64,000 nt of DNA from Excoecaria cochinchinensis (lineage: Eukaryota; Streptophyta; Magnoliopsida; Malpighiales; Euphorbiaceae): the NCBI GenBank assembly GCA_947683425.1, contig CANTUQ010000081.1, positions 5,886,501-5,950,500 on the forward strand, given 5' to 3'. The position numbers were made by a program, and so were the translations under genes. The notes under the pieces were generated by a model that had not been told where the DNA came from, did no database searches, and saw only the letters and a program-made list of their open reading frames with translations. This document shows, piece after piece, positions 60,378 to 64,000 of this stretch. Position 1 is the stretch's first letter. Every line of letters begins with the position of its first letter.

Positions 60378-61240
60378 ATCGCCATCCCAATCGCGCACTC
60401 TCACACGCGCTCGCGACAACAGTGCCCAACCTCAGCTCGGCAACATGCATTCTATCGCGCCCGCGACAGAGGTCACACTCGCCACAGCATGCGTGTGCTG
60501 CTGCTGCTCGGCAGAACAAATCTCGATCTACTGCGAGATGCTAGAATCACTGAGCTCTATTGTGCTCACGACAGACATCGCGCTCACGACAGGGTTGCAT
60601 TTTCTAGTCTCACGCAAACCTGCAGAAATCCAACTCCTCCAAAACTTTACGCAAATCTCCAATTCAACCCAAACCTCAACACAACTCAAATTAAAGTTTC
60701 AAATCATCATAAACAACACAAAACCCAACTTTTATAACAAAAATCCCAATTAAATCATTCAATTATCACAATCAAAATCTCTAATTAAACAAACCAGAAA
60801 TTCAACTTCAAAACTTCAATTAAAAGCATATTTTGATTCAATACTCCACATCCAAAGCATTTTAATGCAAATTACTCAAAACCCATAACATTTAGACAAA
60901 CTTAAACAACTTAAACCTCATAAATTTCCAGCAATTCAATTCAAAACAAAAATAATCAAATAAAACAGCAAAATCATAAATTCCCAAACCTTGATCTCCT
61001 TCGCTCCTAATCAAAGGGCTCCACTTCCACTTACTTTCTCCTTACCCTTAGGTTCTCTAGGAGGCACTTCTGGATAGGAACACCCACAATCATAAAAAAT
61101 TCAAAAACCCTAACTTAAGAACACACACACTAATAAAAATCAAAGAAAAAGAGGAAGAAGAAGAAAACCCAATAAACCCCAACTAAAACTTACCAATAAC
61201 TTGAGATTTACCAAAATCCACCAATAAATTGCAGCCAAAA

Positions 61241-61253
61241 GGGGGGGGGGGGG
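61241..61253. other. Run of 13 G at an LTR-LTR junction
   Basis: It lies between minus-strand LTR H and plus-strand LTR J, both of which lack their starts. Confidence 0.8.
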
Positions 61254-63537
61254 ATCAAGAAGGATATAGAAATCCACCACTATATTTTCCCACGATATAG
61301 AAATTGGCTCATTCTCTCTCTTCTTAATATGGCCACCTATTCTCAATTCTGCTCTCATATTTGTTCCCCTTCTTCTCTTGTTCTTATCTTCTTTAGTCTA
61401 TCATTTTTAAATTTATGCAAAATGGGATCATGTGGTGTTTGTTTTGTGTTGGGTTTTCATCTAGTTAATTTAAGTGGATATGATAGTTTGATCTTCTTCT
61501 TCTTCTTCTTCTTCTCCTTCTTTGTGTATTGATGGAATATTGATCCTCTGTCTTTAATTCTGGAAATGTGATTGTGCATGTGGTGGTGGCTATGGAGAAG
61601 ACAAAGGAAAGAAGAAGGTTGGTGATCAAGGTGCCAAGTGAGCACATTAGAGCTAAGGAAATTGAGGTTTGGGAAATTTGTTTGTTATTGTATTTTTTGA
61701 TGTTTCACTTCTTGTTTTGAAGTATACATGCAATATTGGAGTTGAGTTTTTGTGATAGTTTTGGTAGATTTGATAATTTAGGCATGTTGAGTTCCTAAGG
61801 GAAACTCTGCTCAAATTTAGTTGGACCTCCGTTGATTATTTTGGTCATAAGTCAAGATAGGAAATTCCAAATAGTATAAAAATAGCGTCGTTAGAATGCC
61901 AAGACACATCCCTATAAATGTTCTCAAAATATCCATGAGTAAAATTCGGTCTCTAAGACCTTTTAAAGTGGCCAAAACAGAGGTGTCACTAGTTTGGCGG
62001 GTGTTATTTAGATCATATCTAACGTTTTAGATGTCCAAATGACCTGAAATTTTTCCCATTGGAAACTTAAGATCCTAGGGAACAATTTTTAACATTTTTC
62101 CTAAAAATTAGGTTTAGACATTGGTTTAGGCAGTACAAATTTTGAGGTGAAAAGTTGTTGTGATAGTTTGATTTTTGTTAGGCACCTGATGAATGCCTCT
62201 CTCGCGAGCGTGACCTTGGTTGCGAGCATGATAGAACCTGCTTCATGAGGGTTTTTATTCTTATTTGCGACCTCATGGTTGGCATGAATCATTGCCCACC
62301 ATTACCCTCCTCTATTTTGTGTATTTTGGGTGTTTTACCTCTAGAAACACACCCGAACTTCACCGAAACTTTCTGGAACTTATCTGACACATGTTTAGAG
62401 TCTTGTAAAGAGTAAATGAATTGTTACCACTTAGGAATACATGTGATTAAGGTTATAAATATGATTAATTACTAAGGTACTTAAAGTGTAACTAAATTCT
62501 GTAGGAGGGCTTTTATACCAAGTGGCATTTCATTGGCCATAACTCCTTAATTTCAAGTCCAATTATAATGAAATTTGCACCACTGTATTGTTAACATATA
62601 GATAAACATTTGATCAGAAGGCCATGATGGCTAAAAGTGATGTTATGTTTGTCTTTAAAAGTCATATAGGTGAATATTGGATAAGTGCTTAAAAGAGGTA
62701 TGTGGAGTGGAGCTTTGAACATGAAGTTCAACCACGGTCGTGAGTGCGATAGGGGTCGCGGGCAAGATAGTGTGCTCCAATAGGCAAAGATGTTAGACTG
62801 TGTTCTATCGTGAGCACGAGCATTGTCGCGAGTGTGATAGAAGTCGTTAGTGGGTTTTGTCGTCTGTGCAACTTGTAACGTAAGCGCAACAGAAGGGACT
62901 ATCGAGGTCTGTCGCGAGCGCGATAAAGCCTTAAGTTTGGAATACTTTCTAAATGTCGTATTTTGTGTAAATTGTGGTATTTGCCTATGAATAACTATGC
63001 TTAGGAAAATTATAGATGTGTTAATTCGTGTAAACATATGTATATTGAAGTGTGTGGTTGTTAATAAACTATGCATGCGTGCACAATATTAAATGACATG
63101 TTAATGCTTAACGTGGTTGTATGGAAAATGATAAGTATATATATAATCCATGTGAAGTTATGCGTAATGAGGTATGAGCTTGTATGGTAAATCATATATG
63201 TGTGTGCATGCAAGATATCATATGTTAGGATGTTTGTTAATGTTGGTGTGTTGGTGTGACTTATGACCTTGAGCTTAAGAATTTATTATTTACGTGGAGA
63301 AAAATAATGTGGCAATTTAGGTGAGCATGTGTCTATATATGTATATACAATTTGTATGAATTTAGTAATGAAGTATGAGATTGATAATAAGGTATACGCG
63401 TATGGAAGTGAATAGTGTTAAGAGCTATCCGATATTTGTTTAACACAATTTTGCGAAAGTTTATATCATGAGAATCTAATTTAAGTAACTGAGTCAGTTG
63501 TCTAGCCTGCAAGTCAAGTCGTGGATAAATAGGCATG
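61254..63537 (+). repeat. LTR J (plus strand), truncated at both ends
   Basis: It parallels the TR-GAG LTR: GGACCTCCGTTGATTATTTTG near 61825, ATCCTAGGGAACAATTTT near 62070, palindromes at 62198-62240, then ACACCCGAACTTC near 62350. Further palindromes are at 62731-62926. The start is lost at the junction with H, and the end is cut by the Tat LTR at 63538 before the stem-loop. A small-repeat leader (CTT repeats, about 61493-61515) is kept. No coding sequence. Confidence 0.7.
62198..62926. repeat. TGTCGCG palindromes in LTR J
   Basis: Copies at 62198-62240, 62731-62772, 62803-62844 and about 62907-62926 (TGTCGCGAGCGCGATA). Most centres read AG on the plus strand, matching the plus orientation of this LTR. 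Confidence 0.85.
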
Positions 63538-64000
63538 TGTAAACACTGGATCTTGAGATAGTCTAGATCAAGGTTACCCAATGATGATTAGACGCCTGTT
63601 CACGGGCAAAAAAGTTGGAAGCGATGATGTTCTTGTTAAATTTGCCTTTTATAGATAAAAATTAAGAAATATAGAAAAATATATAAAATAAAAATAAAAA
63701 ATGAGTTTAAAAATTATACAATTTTAGTCGAAATTATTTTTTTTAAAAGAAAAAAAAAGAAAAAAAATTTTGGCCGTTGGCAATGAGCTAGCACGCCTCG
63801 CCTGCGCGCGCATGTGGCTTCGATTGCCTCCGTGTAGCACACGTGCGGGCATCACCCACCTACACGCAGCCCGCGCACGTCCGACGAGCATTGATCGCCT
63901 CTTGTCCGCCGAAAATGCCATTTTTAACCTTTTTTCAGAATTGTTTCCCCAAATTTGATTTTTTATCCGATTTTTTAAGGATTTTCATGATTTTTTTTCA
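63538..64000 (+). repeat. Start of a third Tat-lineage LTR, runs off the window
   Basis: TGTAAACACTGGATC aligns with the LTR start at 12771 (TGTAGACACCGGGTC). GTTACCCAATGATGA aligns with ATTACCCAATGATGA at 12807, and a GC-rich block at 63771-63915 stands where 13017-13250 stands. The five bases before it are GCATG. Confidence 0.8.

Larger units (their letters stand above)
56649..61240 (-). repeat. LTR H (minus strand), truncated at its sense start and split by I
   Basis: Parts 56649-57740 and 60383-61240. The sense end at 56649 is the reverse of TGTAACACCCCTTACCC, as in LTR C. Modules: stem-loop 57045-57062, CCGTACAG|GT with G at 57023, TTG|GTAAGT with GT at 61193, TGTCGCG-type palindromes on both sides of the insertion (57639-57723 and 60383-60597). 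The TGTAAC start is missing; the LTR breaks off at a run of 13 G. Confidence 0.75.

Overview
The window is plant nuclear DNA made almost entirely of nested LTR retrotransposons of the Ty3/gypsy superfamily. I found no host gene, rRNA, tRNA gene or CRISPR array. The plant assignment rests on an Athila-lineage element with its tRNA-Asp-like primer site and downstream ORF, Tat/Ogre-lineage gag and long LTRs with 3' tandem repeats, and many Tekay/Del-like LTRs beginning TGTAACA and ending TGTTACA next to an initiator-tRNA-Met primer site. The DNA is AT-rich, and every coding remnant is broken by stops or frameshifts. The species cannot be told from the sequence.

Layout. 1-8660 is a minus-strand Athila-like element (right-hand 5' LTR, gag, pol, downstream ORF) whose other end lies outside the window. 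8661-15864 is the plus-strand 3' half of a Tat-lineage element (gag, 24-unit tandem repeat, 3.1-kb LTR). 15865-29673 is Tekay-like LTR sequence that holds a complete short-internal element at 20538-29612 (3976-bp LTRs, TSD TGTTG). 29674-56648 is a second Tat element (LTR end, primer site, gag). Its gag is split by a minus-strand solo LTR E (32390-54899, TSD ACCAC). E is split by a minus-strand LTR F (33133-53158). F carries a gag-only element B (34499-40033) and a triple-LTR gag-only array (40610-50651, TSD ATTCA). 56649-61240 is a truncated minus-strand LTR (H) holding a solo LTR I (57741-60377, TSD ATCGC). 61254-63537 is a plus-strand truncated LTR (J), interrupted at 63538 by a third Tat LTR that runs off the right edge.

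How it fits together. All Tekay-like elements here are non-autonomous: they have a broken gag or less, long LTRs, and intact primer-binding and polypurine ends. They can only have moved using proteins from elsewhere. Solo LTRs and the LTR-gag-LTR-gag-LTR array are the two expected products of unequal recombination between LTRs. The array's crossover can be placed in a 38-bp interval.

Most notable signals. (1) The Tekay-like LTRs share, in the sense direction, a splice-donor-like AG|GTAAGT (or GG|GTAAGT) and, 1.7-3 kb downstream, a stem-loop plus pyrimidine tract plus YAG|GT. This looks like an intron or leader module inside the LTR. (2) Between those sites lie GC-rich hairpin clusters whose sequence differs between families while position and palindromic form are kept. 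(3) One palindrome, TGTCGCG-AG-CGCGACA, recurs in several families and in the unrelated Athila element, almost always with the same strand asymmetry relative to the element.
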